In this document: in pieces, positions 1 through 8,443 of the stretch
Numbering within the stretch: position 1 is the first letter of the stretch
Layout: every line of letters begins with the position of its first letter
Source: Clostridia bacterium
Lineage (GTDB): Bacteria > Bacillota > Clostridia > Christensenellales > Borkfalkiaceae
DNA: 37,194 nt
Assembly: GCA_029061155.1 (NCBI GenBank)
Contig: JAIDSQ010000068.1
Location: forward strand, 1 to 37,194
Direction: 5' to 3'
Position numbers and translations under genes: made by a program
Notes under the pieces: model-generated
Told to the model about the DNA's origin: nothing
Databases searched by the model: none
The model's input: the letters and a program-made list of their open reading frames with translations, nothing else

Positions 1-143
1 ATATTTTAGTTTTCAAGTATTTTTTATATGTTTTAAACTATTTTCAAATGTGCGTATAAATACCGCGCCTTAGAGTAAAATATTAAAAACGGCGTTAGCC
101 GAGGCAAATATTTCCTTTACTTGCAATTTTTTACGTTTATTCC

Positions 144-172
144 TTGACAGTTAAGTCGTTTTGTATTACAAT
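144..172 (+). promoter_or_regulatory. Sigma-A-type promoter TTGACA-N17-TACAAT for the 240 gene
   Basis: TTGACA 144-149, TACAAT 167-172, followed by a ~60 nt leader with AGGAG before the ATG. Confidence 0.8.
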
Positions 173-239
173 GATATAACACAGAAATATAATTACCCGC
201 CATATATATGCAGGTTAAAGTTATATCAGGAGAAATCTA

Positions 240-2351
240 ATGGAAATTTCCGAAACAAAAAAATCGAATAAGTATGCAGCGTTAGTTACATACTTAGTCG
301 CTATTGTATGTTTATTGCTCGGGCTGTTCCTTCCGCTCTTTAACGGCAACGGAATACTTGCCCTGTCTTTACCCGACGTACTCAATCAATTGATAGGCAG
401 CGAAGTTATCAGTGCAGGCAACAAACTGGACCTTTCGTTCAGCGCCGACCTGTTCGGGCTGGGCGTAAACGTAGACATAATGGCATACGTAATTTTCCTT
501 TACGCCGTTGTCACCTTGCTCGGACTTTTAGCTCTCGTACCCATCGGACTTGCCTTCAACAAGCAAAGTAAAGTTCCAGTAATATTTGAATACATCATAC
601 TTACCGCGTCCACTCTCGTGCTGTCGCTGTATGTAATTATGGCGCTCCAGCTCGTGGCGGAAACGGCTGTAAGCTTAAACCTTATAATTGCATTCGGCGG
701 TTCGCTGCTTGCGCTTATGGTGCTCAGCTGTATCAACAAAAAAGGTGCGGGCGTGGCGAAATTGTTCTTATGCCTCTTCTCCGCGGTTGCGCTTTTACTT
801 TTATTTGATTTAACCGTAGTTATCCCCGCGCTTAAAGAACCTCTGGAAAGTTTGGGAACAAGCATAGGAGTTTACCCCGCTCTGTTCAGGGCAAACGAAG
901 TTAACGTTTCGGCTATAGATTACTTTACGCTTTTCTTTGCGGGCAGTGAAGGCGCAAACTTTTCGGCGCTCTTAGGCACGACTGAAGTCGTTGCGGAAAA
1001 GATTATGTGCTGTGCCGCGCTTGCCGCTGCAATAATCGTTTTGTTTAACTTCTTCATAGACGTAATCAGCCTTTCCACTAACGGCAAAAAGGTTGGGCTG
1101 TTATTCAACATCGTAAGATACGGACTTGCGTTTTTAATTATCGTACTCCTTATTATAATGACTTTTGTATGCAAGTACAATTTCGGTCTGTTTACGATAA
1201 CAATTGCCGTGATTGTCACTCTGCAGCTTTTAATAAGCGTACTGCGCTTTATAATGCACTTAAAGAAAGTTTCGGAAGAAAAGCGTGAAAAGGACTTTGA
1301 AAGCCAGAAGATAAAGTTTGTAAAGCCAGTTAAACAGCCCAAACAAAAGCCCGAACCCGAGGTTCAGAACGTTCCTCAGATACCCGCGTTTGTCGGTGCT
1401 CAGCCCATTGTTTCAGAACCTATCGTAGCAGAGACCATAGAACCTCCCAAGCCTCAGGATGAGCAGATGGCGTTTATAGAACCCGCGCCCGAGGTCAAAG
1501 AGGAACCCGAATACGAAGAACCCCTTCACGAGACTCCCGGCGAAGTTCAGATGGAAATGGATGGAATGCCCGAGCCTGAAACACACGAGGACGAAACCTT
1601 CTATGTTCCCGAAGAGAAACCCGCAGAACAACCCGAAGGTTCTTACGAAACTCAGGAAGAATACGAGAAACCCGTCTACATCGGAACTGAAGAAGTTCAG
1701 CCCGAACAGACCGAAGAGCCTGTTCAGACATACGAACCTGTTCCCGCATACGAGCCTCAACCTGAACCTACCTACGAGCAGCCCGCTTACGTTCAGCCTG
1801 TACAACCTGTCGTGTCCGAGGAACCCGAGCCTGTTGCTCAGCCCGAACCCGAAGTTGTAACGCCTGTATATCAGCAGCCTGTTTACCAGCAACCTATATA
1901 TCAACAGCCTGTATATCAGCAACCCGCTTATGTTCAGCCCGTACAAAAGGTTGAAGAACCTAAGCCTGCACCTGCTCCTACACCAGTAGCAACACCCGCG
2001 CCTACTCCGGCACCTGCTCCTGCTCCCGCTCCTGTGCCCGTACGCGTAGAAGTTAAGCCTCAGCCCGCTCAGGACCGCACGGCGCGTCCCTATATCGACA
2101 AGCGCATTTACAGTGAGATGTACGAGCAGTCCGACAGCTTTATAAGCAAACTTTCCGATGCGGAAAAGGTTGAGTTTACAAGAACGTTTATCGAAAGAGC
2201 AAACGGAGATTTAGCGAATATACCCGAATACGTAATCGGCGGAAATAATAAAAAGTTCTTCTCGGCAGTGTTTATCTACCTCGGCAGAATACGCGGAATG
2301 ATTTCCGACGGACTTTTGAACAAGATGTTTAAAGAACTGAATATGCTTTGA
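240..2351 (+). CDS. Membrane protein with N-terminal TM helices, long Pro/Glu/Gln-rich linker and a conserved-looking C-terminal globular segment
   Basis: 703 aa ORF, promoter plus SD (aggagaaatcta-ATG); hydrophobic N-terminal third, repeat-rich linker, folded-looking final ~90 aa. Confidence 0.85.
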   Translation: MEISETKKSNKYAALVTYLVAIVCLLLGLFLPLFNGNGILALSLPDVLNQLIGSEVISAGNKLDLSFSADLFGLGVNVDIMAYVIFLYAVVTLLGLLALVPIGLAFNKQSKVPVIFEYIILTASTLVLSLYVIMALQLVAETAVSLNLIIAFGGSLLALMVLSCINKKGAGVAKLFLCLFSAVALLLLFDLTVVIPALKEPLESLGTSIGVYPALFRANEVNVSAIDYFTLFFAGSEGANFSALLGTTEVVAEKIMCCAALAAAIIVLFNFFIDVISLSTNGKKVGLLFNIVRYGLAFLIIVLLIIMTFVCKYNFGLFTITIAVIVTLQLLISVLRFIMHLKKVSEEKREKDFESQKIKFVKPVKQPKQKPEPEVQNVPQIPAFVGAQPIVSEPIVAETIEPPKPQDEQMAFIEPAPEVKEEPEYEEPLHETPGEVQMEMDGMPEPETHEDETFYVPEEKPAEQPEGSYETQEEYEKPVYIGTEEVQPEQTEEPVQTYEPVPAYEPQPEPTYEQPAYVQPVQPVVSEEPEPVAQPEPEVVTPVYQQPVYQQPIYQQPVYQQPAYVQPVQKVEEPKPAPAPTPVATPAPTPAPAPAPAPVPVRVEVKPQPAQDRTARPYIDKRIYSEMYEQSDSFISKLSDAEKVEFTRTFIERANGDLANIPEYVIGGNNKKFFSAVFIYLGRIRGMISDGLLNKMFKELNML
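1869..1943 (+). repeat. Five tandem 15-bp units encoding YQQP[V/I/A]/YVQPV
   Basis: TATCAGCAGCCTGTT/TACCAGCAACCTATA/TATCAACAGCCTGTA/TATCAGCAACCCGCT/TATGTTCAGCCCGTA. Confidence 0.9.
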
Positions 2352-2362
2352 TAAGCAAAACA

Positions 2363-2394
2363 AAAACGGCTCAGGCAATTGCCTGAGCCGTTTT
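2363..2394. terminator. Bidirectional rho-independent terminator between convergent genes
   Basis: Perfect 32-bp palindrome AAAACGGCTCAGGCAATTGCCTGAGCCGTTTT. Confidence 0.9.
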
Positions 2395-2401
2395 AATATA
2401 T

Positions 2402-2776
2402 TTATTTACGTTTAATCTCTACTTTAATCTGTCCCTGCTCTCCCGCCTGAATTTCGCCGCACAGGCTTTTGATAATGTACAGCCCCCTTCCGCTTTCGGC
2501 GAATACGTCGGGCGCGGAACGGCACAAATCAAGCCCGATAAGACTTTGCGCGCTTACAGTAATTTCAATCTTGTCGCCTGTAAGCGTACCCGTGAACTGC
2601 GCCTCGTCGCCGCCGTGACGAATGACGTTTGTAATAAGCTCGCACGAAACAAGCTTACTTGAAAAAATCTCGTCGTCGCCGACGCCCGCGCCGCGCAAGA
2701 AGTCGGCAAAGGCTTGCAGCTCGCAATTCATATTTTTTAAGTTGTCAACCTTAAAACTTATTTTCAAAGCAGACAT
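2402..2776 (-). CDS. RsbW/SpoIIAB-like HATPase (anti-sigma factor kinase family)
   Basis: N-box-like CELITNVIRHGG and G2-like ESGRGLYIIKSLC; start overlaps the end of the sigma reading frame. Confidence 0.8.
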   Translation of the reverse strand: MSALKISFKVDNLKNMNCELQAFADFLRGAGVGDDEIFSSKLVSCELITNVIRHGGDEAQFTGTLTGDKIEITVSAQSLIGLDLCRSAPDVFAESGRGLYIIKSLCGEIQAGEQGQIKVEIKRK

Positions 2777-2880
2777 TCCCTCAGTTTTTCGACTATTTTT
2801 CTTTCGGCGCGCGAAACGAACATCTGACTTACGCCAAGTATTTTGCCCACTTCCGCCTGTGATTTTCCCTGTACGAATCT

Positions 2881-3489
2881 TTACGCAACAACCTTCTGTT
2901 CGGTGGGGTCAAGCTTTTTTATTTCCGCCCTTAACGCCTCGCCGTCCTCAAAGCTTTCAAACTTGTCGGACATATCGGGGATAATATCGTAAAGATGACC
3001 TTCGCCGTCCTCAACCCCTACTTTTGCGTCAAGGCTTACGGGCGAGCGGTATTCAAGCGCCTCGATAACCTGTTCCTCCGTTACCCCGAGTTTTTCCGAA
3101 AGCTGTTTTACAGTGGGTTTCACACCGTTATATTTATAGTAATCGTTCATTTCTGCACGAACCTTTGAGGCAAGCGAATACAGCCTTCTCGGCGGGCGTA
3201 CCGAACGCGAGTAGTCGCGGAAGTAATTTTTGATAATTCCCGTAACGGTTGGAGTTATGTACGTGGTGAACTGAACGCCCATGTCGGGGTCGAAACGCTC
3301 GACTCCCGAAATTAGACCTTCGGACGCAACCTGAAAAAGATCGTCGTACTCCACCCCTCTGCCCGCAAATTTCTTGGCGAGAATTTCGGCGACGTATATG
3401 TAGTTTTCAACGAGCCTGTTCCTTATTGTGATATCGCCTGTCCGGCGGTATTCGCGGAACAGCCCGTCCGCCTCTTTCGCGTCAATCAT
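2881..3489 (-). CDS. Sigma-70 family factor, SigB/SigF/SigG type, interrupted by in-frame TAA at 2881-2883 (reading frame continues to TGA at 2764-2766)
   Basis: Region 2 (DDLFQVASEGLISGVERFDPDMGVQFTTYITPTVTGIIKNYFRDYSRSVRPPR), region 3, then LDPTEQKVVA*RFVQGKSQAEVGKILGVSQMFVSRAERKIVEKLRECLL*. Confidence 0.9.
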   Translation of the reverse strand: MIDAKEADGLFREYRRTGDITIRNRLVENYIYVAEILAKKFAGRGVEYDDLFQVASEGLISGVERFDPDMGVQFTTYITPTVTGIIKNYFRDYSRSVRPPRRLYSLASKVRAEMNDYYKYNGVKPTVKQLSEKLGVTEEQVIEALEYRSPVSLDAKVGVEDGEGHLYDIIPDMSDKFESFEDGEALRAEIKKLDPTEQKVVA

Positions 3490-3833
3490 ATCCCGAGCGT
3501 TACCTTACTTATAATTCCGTCACTTTTTTTAATGTCACAGTAGTCGACGAGCGCGCCTATAAGTGCAAGCGAAAGCTCGCTTTCGCCCGCAACGGCTTTT
3601 CCGCCCAAGCCTTCGAGCTCGGCAGTTATTTTATCCTGCGCGTTGAAAACCGCCCTCACCCTTTCAAAACCGCAGTTTTTCAGGATAAGCGCGCTTTCTG
3701 TCACGCACACTTTAAAATCTTCGAGCATATCTACGTCGACGTCGGCACACGAACAGACGGCGCCCGCTACAAGCCTTAAAGCAGTCATATATTCGCTGTC
3801 TTTAAGATAAAATTCAACCGTTAAACTGTTCAT
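3486..3833 (-). CDS. Degenerate RsbW-like HATPase-fold protein
   Basis: MNSLTVEFYLKDSEYMTALRLVAGAVCSCADVDVDMLEDFKVCVTESALI resembles the RsbW N-terminal half; TAATG coupling upstream, ATGA coupling to sigma. Confidence 0.65.
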   Translation of the reverse strand: MNSLTVEFYLKDSEYMTALRLVAGAVCSCADVDVDMLEDFKVCVTESALILKNCGFERVRAVFNAQDKITAELEGLGGKAVAGESELSLALIGALVDYCDIKKSDGIISKVTLGI

Positions 3834-4138
3834 TATCTTATCTCCATTATGGTGTCGAGCGAGCATATCTGGAAAAGCTTTCTTATCCTAGGCTGAACGT
3901 TTTTAAGTACGGTAGTATGCCCTTCGGCTTTAAGCGTCTTGAAAATCTTTACAAACGTGCCGAGCATTGTGCTGTCGATAAACGTAAGCGCAGTGCAGTC
4001 GAACAGCATATCCTTTTTATCGTGCCTGTAAGCCGCCATAACCTCGGCGTAAAAGTCTTCGCTGGTGGCGGAATCTATTTCACCCGAAAGCGAAAACTCA
4101 AGCGCGTTATCGGTAGAAACGAGTTTTACCTGTTGCAT
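3833..4138 (-). CDS. STAS-domain anti-sigma factor antagonist (RsbV/SpoIIAA-like)
   Basis: LFDCTALTFIDSTMLGTFVKIFK STAS motif; start trimmed to MQQVKLV with SD AGAGGGTAATT. Confidence 0.88.
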   Translation of the reverse strand: MQQVKLVSTDNALEFSLSGEIDSATSEDFYAEVMAAYRHDKKDMLFDCTALTFIDSTMLGTFVKIFKTLKAEGHTTVLKNVQPRIRKLFQICSLDTIMEIR

Positions 4139-4213
4139 AATTACCCTCTTAAAAAAAATTACTACTAATTTTATAAACACTTTTAAGCGTTCCGAAACGC
4201 AGGCGCATATAAT

Positions 4214-4243
4214 TTGACACGCCACGCACCGTTATGATAAAAT
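4214..4243 (+). promoter_or_regulatory. Promoter TTGACA-N18-TAAAAT, 6 nt from the gltA ATG
   Basis: TTGACA 4214-4219, TAAAAT 4238-4243, ATG 4250. Confidence 0.7.
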
Positions 4244-4249
4244 AAGCGT

Positions 4250-5620
4250 ATGGATTTTAATGACGCTGACCTTATCGTCAAATATTCGCACTCCATTTCG
4301 GAGCTTGCAAAAAAGACGAAAGAAAATGTAATCGACCCCTCGTTCTACGAAAAGTACGACGTAAAGCGCGGACTGCGCGACAAAAACGGCAAGGGCGTAC
4401 TGTGCGGTCTTACGGAAATTTCCGAAGTCACCGCGTGGGAAACAATAGACGGAAAACGCACGCCCGTTAACGGCACGCTGTGTTACCGCGGATATAACGT
4501 TAAGGACCTTGTGGGGGGCTGTATTTCAGACAACCGTTTCGGGTTTGAAGAAACGGTGTATTTGCTGTTGTTCGGCTCGCTCCCCCAAAAGCGCGATCTT
4601 GAAGAGTTCAGCGAAATGCTTGCCGAATTCAGGGTTCTGCCCAAAAACTTTGTGCGCGACGTGATAATGAAGTCGCCCTCCAAGGATATGATGAATATGC
4701 TTGCGAGGTGCGTACTTAACCTTTACAGTTACGACCCTGACCCCGACAACATTTCCATACCAAACGTTTTAAGGCAGTGCCTCGGGCTGATTGCGCAACT
4801 GCCCATGATTTCGGCATACTCTTACAGGGCGTACCGCTATTATAACACAAACGACGGGTCGCTTGTAATACATAAGCCCGTTTCCGAATACTCCACCGCG
4901 CAGAACATACTGCACGTTTTAAGAAAAGATAATCAGTTTACCGACCTTGAGGCAAAAGTTCTGGACGTGTGCCTTACCCTTCACGCAGAGCACGGCGGCG
5001 GTAACGCCTCGACCTTTGCAACCCACCTTGCCACGTCCACGGGCACGGACACCTACTCTTCCACAGCAGTTTCGCTCGGTTCTCTCAAAGGTCCCAAGCA
5101 CGGCGGCGCAAACATCAAGGTTATGCAGATGTTTGAAAACATCAAAGAAAACGTCGGCAAGCGTACGGAAAGCAATATTTACGACTACGTAAGAAAAATT
5201 TTAGATAAAAAGGCTTTTGACAGAACTGGGCTTATATACGGAATAGGTCACGCCGTATACACCCTGTCCGACCCGAGGGCGGAGATTTTGAAAGTGTATG
5301 CGGGCAAGCTTGCAATCGAAAAGGGGCGCGAGGACGAGTTCAGACTGTACGACACAGTCGCGCGCGCTGCCTGCGAAATTATCTCCGAAAATAAAAATAT
5401 CAACAAGCCCGTAACGCCCAACGTGGACTTTTATTCGGGTTTTGTATATTCAATGCTCAACCTGCCCGAAGAGCTGTTCACTCCCCTTTTCGCCATAGCG
5501 AGGATTGCGGGCTGGAGCGCGCACAGAATAGAAGAGCTTGTTTCGGGCGGCAAAATTATACGCCCCGCATACGAGTGCGTATTGCCGAGGCGCGCATATA
5601 AGCCCATTGAAAGGCGTTAA
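4250..5620 (+). CDS. gltA: Citrate synthase family protein
   Basis: HAEHGGGNASTFATHLATSTGTDTYSS, GSLKGPKHGGANIKVM, YGIGHAVYTLSDPRAEILK motifs. Confidence 0.93.
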   Translation: MDFNDADLIVKYSHSISELAKKTKENVIDPSFYEKYDVKRGLRDKNGKGVLCGLTEISEVTAWETIDGKRTPVNGTLCYRGYNVKDLVGGCISDNRFGFEETVYLLLFGSLPQKRDLEEFSEMLAEFRVLPKNFVRDVIMKSPSKDMMNMLARCVLNLYSYDPDPDNISIPNVLRQCLGLIAQLPMISAYSYRAYRYYNTNDGSLVIHKPVSEYSTAQNILHVLRKDNQFTDLEAKVLDVCLTLHAEHGGGNASTFATHLATSTGTDTYSSTAVSLGSLKGPKHGGANIKVMQMFENIKENVGKRTESNIYDYVRKILDKKAFDRTGLIYGIGHAVYTLSDPRAEILKVYAGKLAIEKGREDEFRLYDTVARAACEIISENKNINKPVTPNVDFYSGFVYSMLNLPEELFTPLFAIARIAGWSAHRIEELVSGGKIIRPAYECVLPRRAYKPIERR

Positions 5621-6429
5621 AGCGAATAACTGCTTTCAAACGTTTTAGCGTTTAAATAACTTAAACTTCCTTCAAAATCAAAACTAAGATATTTTGCAAT
5701 AAGACGCTGCCTTACGGCGGCGTACTTTTTGTTTAAAATTTCGTCGCCGTACTTGTTATCGCCGAGCACGGGACAGCCGATAAACGCCATATGCGCACGT
5801 ATCTGGTGCGTTTTGCCCGTGTGCAGAGTTATTTCCACAAGCGAGATATCCCCGCGGTTTTCCTTCACGCAGTACTCGGTAACTATCTTTTCCGCGTCCG
5901 CGCGGGGGGACGAGTACACTTTTACCTCGCTCTTTATTTCGTCCTTTACAAGGTAAGCGGTGAGCGTTCCTTCGTTATTTTTGAAATTGTTTTTGCACAA
6001 TGCGATATATTTTTTGGTAACCGTGCGCCCCTTAAACGCGTTTAAAAGCTGCTTTTCCGCGTCCTCAGTTTTGGCGTAAACAATAAGCCCCTGCGTGTTT
6101 CTGTCCAGTCTGTGTACCGCATAAAACTGTCCGCGGGACTGCAGCTCGTAAAAAAGTCCCTCGCTCGAAACGCCCGAAGGCTTGTCCGCGATATATATGT
6201 TTTCGTCCTCGTACACTGCCGTGTGCGAGGGCTTTTGTTCCTGCTTTGAAGTTGTGTAATAGACGACCTCGTCCCCCGCGTTTAAGGGCACGTTGGACCT
6301 GACGCGAATGCCGTTTACTTTAACGTCCTTTGCTTTAAGAAGGACGTTAAGGCAAAACGAACCCTGCGGATATACGCTGTCGGTAAAATCTTTTAAGTTT
6401 GTCTTTTGCGATACGAGGAAAGTTTTCAT
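5617..6429 (-). CDS. RluA-family RNA pseudouridine synthase
   Basis: AVHRLDRNTQGLIVYAKT and HTGKTHQIRAHMAFIGCPVLGDNKYG; start trimmed to MKTFLVSQ, ATGA overlap with feoB. Confidence 0.92.
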   Translation of the reverse strand: MKTFLVSQKTNLKDFTDSVYPQGSFCLNVLLKAKDVKVNGIRVRSNVPLNAGDEVVYYTTSKQEQKPSHTAVYEDENIYIADKPSGVSSEGLFYELQSRGQFYAVHRLDRNTQGLIVYAKTEDAEKQLLNAFKGRTVTKKYIALCKNNFKNNEGTLTAYLVKDEIKSEVKVYSSPRADAEKIVTEYCVKENRGDISLVEITLHTGKTHQIRAHMAFIGCPVLGDNKYGDEILNKKYAAVRQRLIAKYLSFDFEGSLSYLNAKTFESSYSL

Positions 6430-8105
6430 AAGATAAATATAAGGTGAACAATATATGCGCCTATGAAGGCGATTACCGTCTGGACGGCAAAACATTTTAA
6501 AGTGAACTTTACCCCCACTTCCTTGCACGAAACGGAGAATGCCGAAACGCACGCGGGGCATAAAAGTATGAACGCGCACATTGCAAGCGCGGAGGACATA
6601 TCAAGCCCCGCGCCGAAGGGCATAAGCATTGCAACCGTTGCCGCCACGTTTTCCTTGGCGATAAACCCGCACAGCGCCGCGTAGGCAATGCGCCAGTCGG
6701 TTATTCCCATTGGATAAAACGCAGGCACAAGCACCCTGCTTATATGCGCGAGCATACTTTTATCGGGCGGGACAAACTCAAAGGAAAACGAAAAGTGCGA
6801 CAAAAGCCAGCTTGCAATGCAGAACAGCGTTACTATCCCCGCCACCTTTATTATAAACCCTTTTAAGTTAAAATACAACTTTTTTACGACCGTCAGTGCG
6901 TCGGGGAAAACTATCGGCGTGACTTCGGACAATAGCCCCTCCGTACCGCCCTTCAAAAGCTTTGAAAAGGCAAGCGAAATTAAAATACCCGCAAAATACA
7001 GACAGGTTATAACGGGAAAGGGGTCTTTGAACAGAGGGGATAAAAAGGTTAAAAATACGGGGAGTTTTGCTCCGCACGGAATGTATGCAAGCACGGCAAC
7101 CGTCCTCTTCTGCGCACTGCCAGTAGAATATCCGCGCGTTGTGGAAATTGCAACAGAAGTACACCCGAACCCCGACACGAGCGAAAAAGCCGCCCTGCCC
7201 GATAAGTTAACCTTTTCAAACAGTCCGTCCGTTGCAAACGCAAGCGCGCTTAAAATGCCGCTTTCGTCCAGTAAAATTAAAAACAGGTACAGTATCGCAA
7301 GCTGCGGAATAAAACAGAGTACCCCGCCCGCACCGCTTATAATACCTTCTTCCAAAAGCGAAATCACGACCTCGTTCTGCATACGGCTTGTAATCAAACC
7401 GCACAAATCTTCGCATATAAGCTTTTCGCACAGGTCCTTTAAAATCGCCCCCGGCATTGACGAATGGAACGCCGTAAAGAACATTACCGCAATCGATATG
7501 ATAAAAAACGCCAAGGCAAAAAAGCGGTTATAGAACAGCTTATCCGCTCTACTCGGCTCCTCTTTACCGAACTTATAAACTTCCGGAAAGGGTACGCCGC
7601 TTTTCTGTATGCTGAAGTTAATACCGCTTTCAAGCTGCTTTTTAAACTGTTTAGGCGGGCAGTTAAATACAGGTATGCCGAGCATTTTTGAAAGTTTTTG
7701 TATATCAACGCTCCCGCCCCGCCTTTTAAGCCTTTCACACTTCGTTAAATACATCACAACGGGTTTTCCCGACGCAATCAGCTTATGCGTCAGGTTGAGG
7801 CTGTTTTCAAGCGTAAGCGCGTCTACGACGTTTATTATAACGTCCGCGCCCTTGACTTCTTCCCCTGCCGACACCTCTTCCATAGAGTATGCGGAAAGCG
7901 CGTAAAGCCCCGGCGCGTCCACGTAAGTTATACCGCCGTGCGTCTTTTGCGCGGGTGAAGTGGTTACGCCGTGGAAGTTGCCCGTGCGCAGATTACTCTT
8001 AGTAAGCGCGTTGAAAAGTGTGGTCTTGCCCGCGTTGGGGTTACCCGCAAGCACTGCGCGCATTGCGGTTTTTTCAGGGGTTGAGGTTTTAGCTTTTACG
8101 CGCAT
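6426..8105 (-). CDS. feoB: FeoB-like ferrous iron transporter (short, divergent)
   Basis: N-terminal GTPase GNPNAGKTTLFNALT, VDAPGLYAL; Gate-like TM segments IPQLAILYLFLILLDESG, VSGFGCTSVAIS; adjacent to feoA. Confidence 0.88.
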   Translation of the reverse strand: MRVKAKTSTPEKTAMRAVLAGNPNAGKTTLFNALTKSNLRTGNFHGVTTSPAQKTHGGITYVDAPGLYALSAYSMEEVSAGEEVKGADVIINVVDALTLENSLNLTHKLIASGKPVVMYLTKCERLKRRGGSVDIQKLSKMLGIPVFNCPPKQFKKQLESGINFSIQKSGVPFPEVYKFGKEEPSRADKLFYNRFFALAFFIISIAVMFFTAFHSSMPGAILKDLCEKLICEDLCGLITSRMQNEVVISLLEEGIISGAGGVLCFIPQLAILYLFLILLDESGILSALAFATDGLFEKVNLSGRAAFSLVSGFGCTSVAISTTRGYSTGSAQKRTVAVLAYIPCGAKLPVFLTFLSPLFKDPFPVITCLYFAGILISLAFSKLLKGGTEGLLSEVTPIVFPDALTVVKKLYFNLKGFIIKVAGIVTLFCIASWLLSHFSFSFEFVPPDKSMLAHISRVLVPAFYPMGITDWRIAYAALCGFIAKENVAATVAMLMPFGAGLDMSSALAMCAFILLCPACVSAFSVSCKEVGVKFTLKCFAVQTVIAFIGAYIVHLIFIL

Positions 8106-8323
8106 AAGGCTACCTCTATATTTTTGGCAATGGCTTTTCTCAGTCCTAACCTTACACCTCCGCAGGAAATAAGTATACTGCTTTTAAAGAGTGAAAAGCA
8201 AAGCGCGGTTACCTGTTTGCCCGTGCATATGCCCAGTGAGTTAAGCCTTGTAAGCGCGCCGCCCGAAACATTTACAGCCGTTATCTGCGCCCTTTCGCCG
8301 CTTTTTAAATCATAAACGCTCAT
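8096..8323 (-). CDS. feoA: FeoA-domain protein
   Basis: 75 aa SH3-like FeoA pattern (GERAQITAV...RLNSLGICTGKQVTAL...), overlaps feoB. Confidence 0.83.
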   Translation of the reverse strand: MSVYDLKSGERAQITAVNVSGGALTRLNSLGICTGKQVTALCFSLFKSSILISCGGVRLGLRKAIAKNIEVALCA

Positions 8324-8345
8324 AGATTATTTCTATGAGCGTTTA
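8313..8345. promoter_or_regulatory. 14-bp perfect inverted repeat containing the feoA start codon
   Basis: TAAACGCTCATAGA-ttatt-TCTATGAGCGTTTA; feoA ATG (8321-8323, minus strand) lies in one arm. Confidence 0.7.
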
Positions 8346-8407
8346 CCGTTTTTAATGCTTGTTATCGCTATTTACCTTTTCAAGCAAATAATGGATAACC
8401 CGCACGG

Positions 8408-8436
8408 TTGACAATTAGACTTTTATATAATACAAT
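8408..8436 (+). promoter_or_regulatory. Promoter TTGACA-N17-TACAAT, 7 nt from the ATG of the 8444 gene
   Basis: TTGACA 8408-8413, TACAAT 8431-8436. Confidence 0.8.
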
Positions 8437-8443
8437 ATAGGCG

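Noticed and set aside
1413-1946. Antisense ORF with repeated GLLIYRLLVNRLL-type pattern
   Set aside because: The pattern is the reverse strand of the Pro/Glu/Gln repeat linker in the 240 gene.
6817-7533. 238-aa ORF antisense to feoB
   Set aside because: It lies wholly inside the well-supported feoB, with no family motifs and low-complexity composition.
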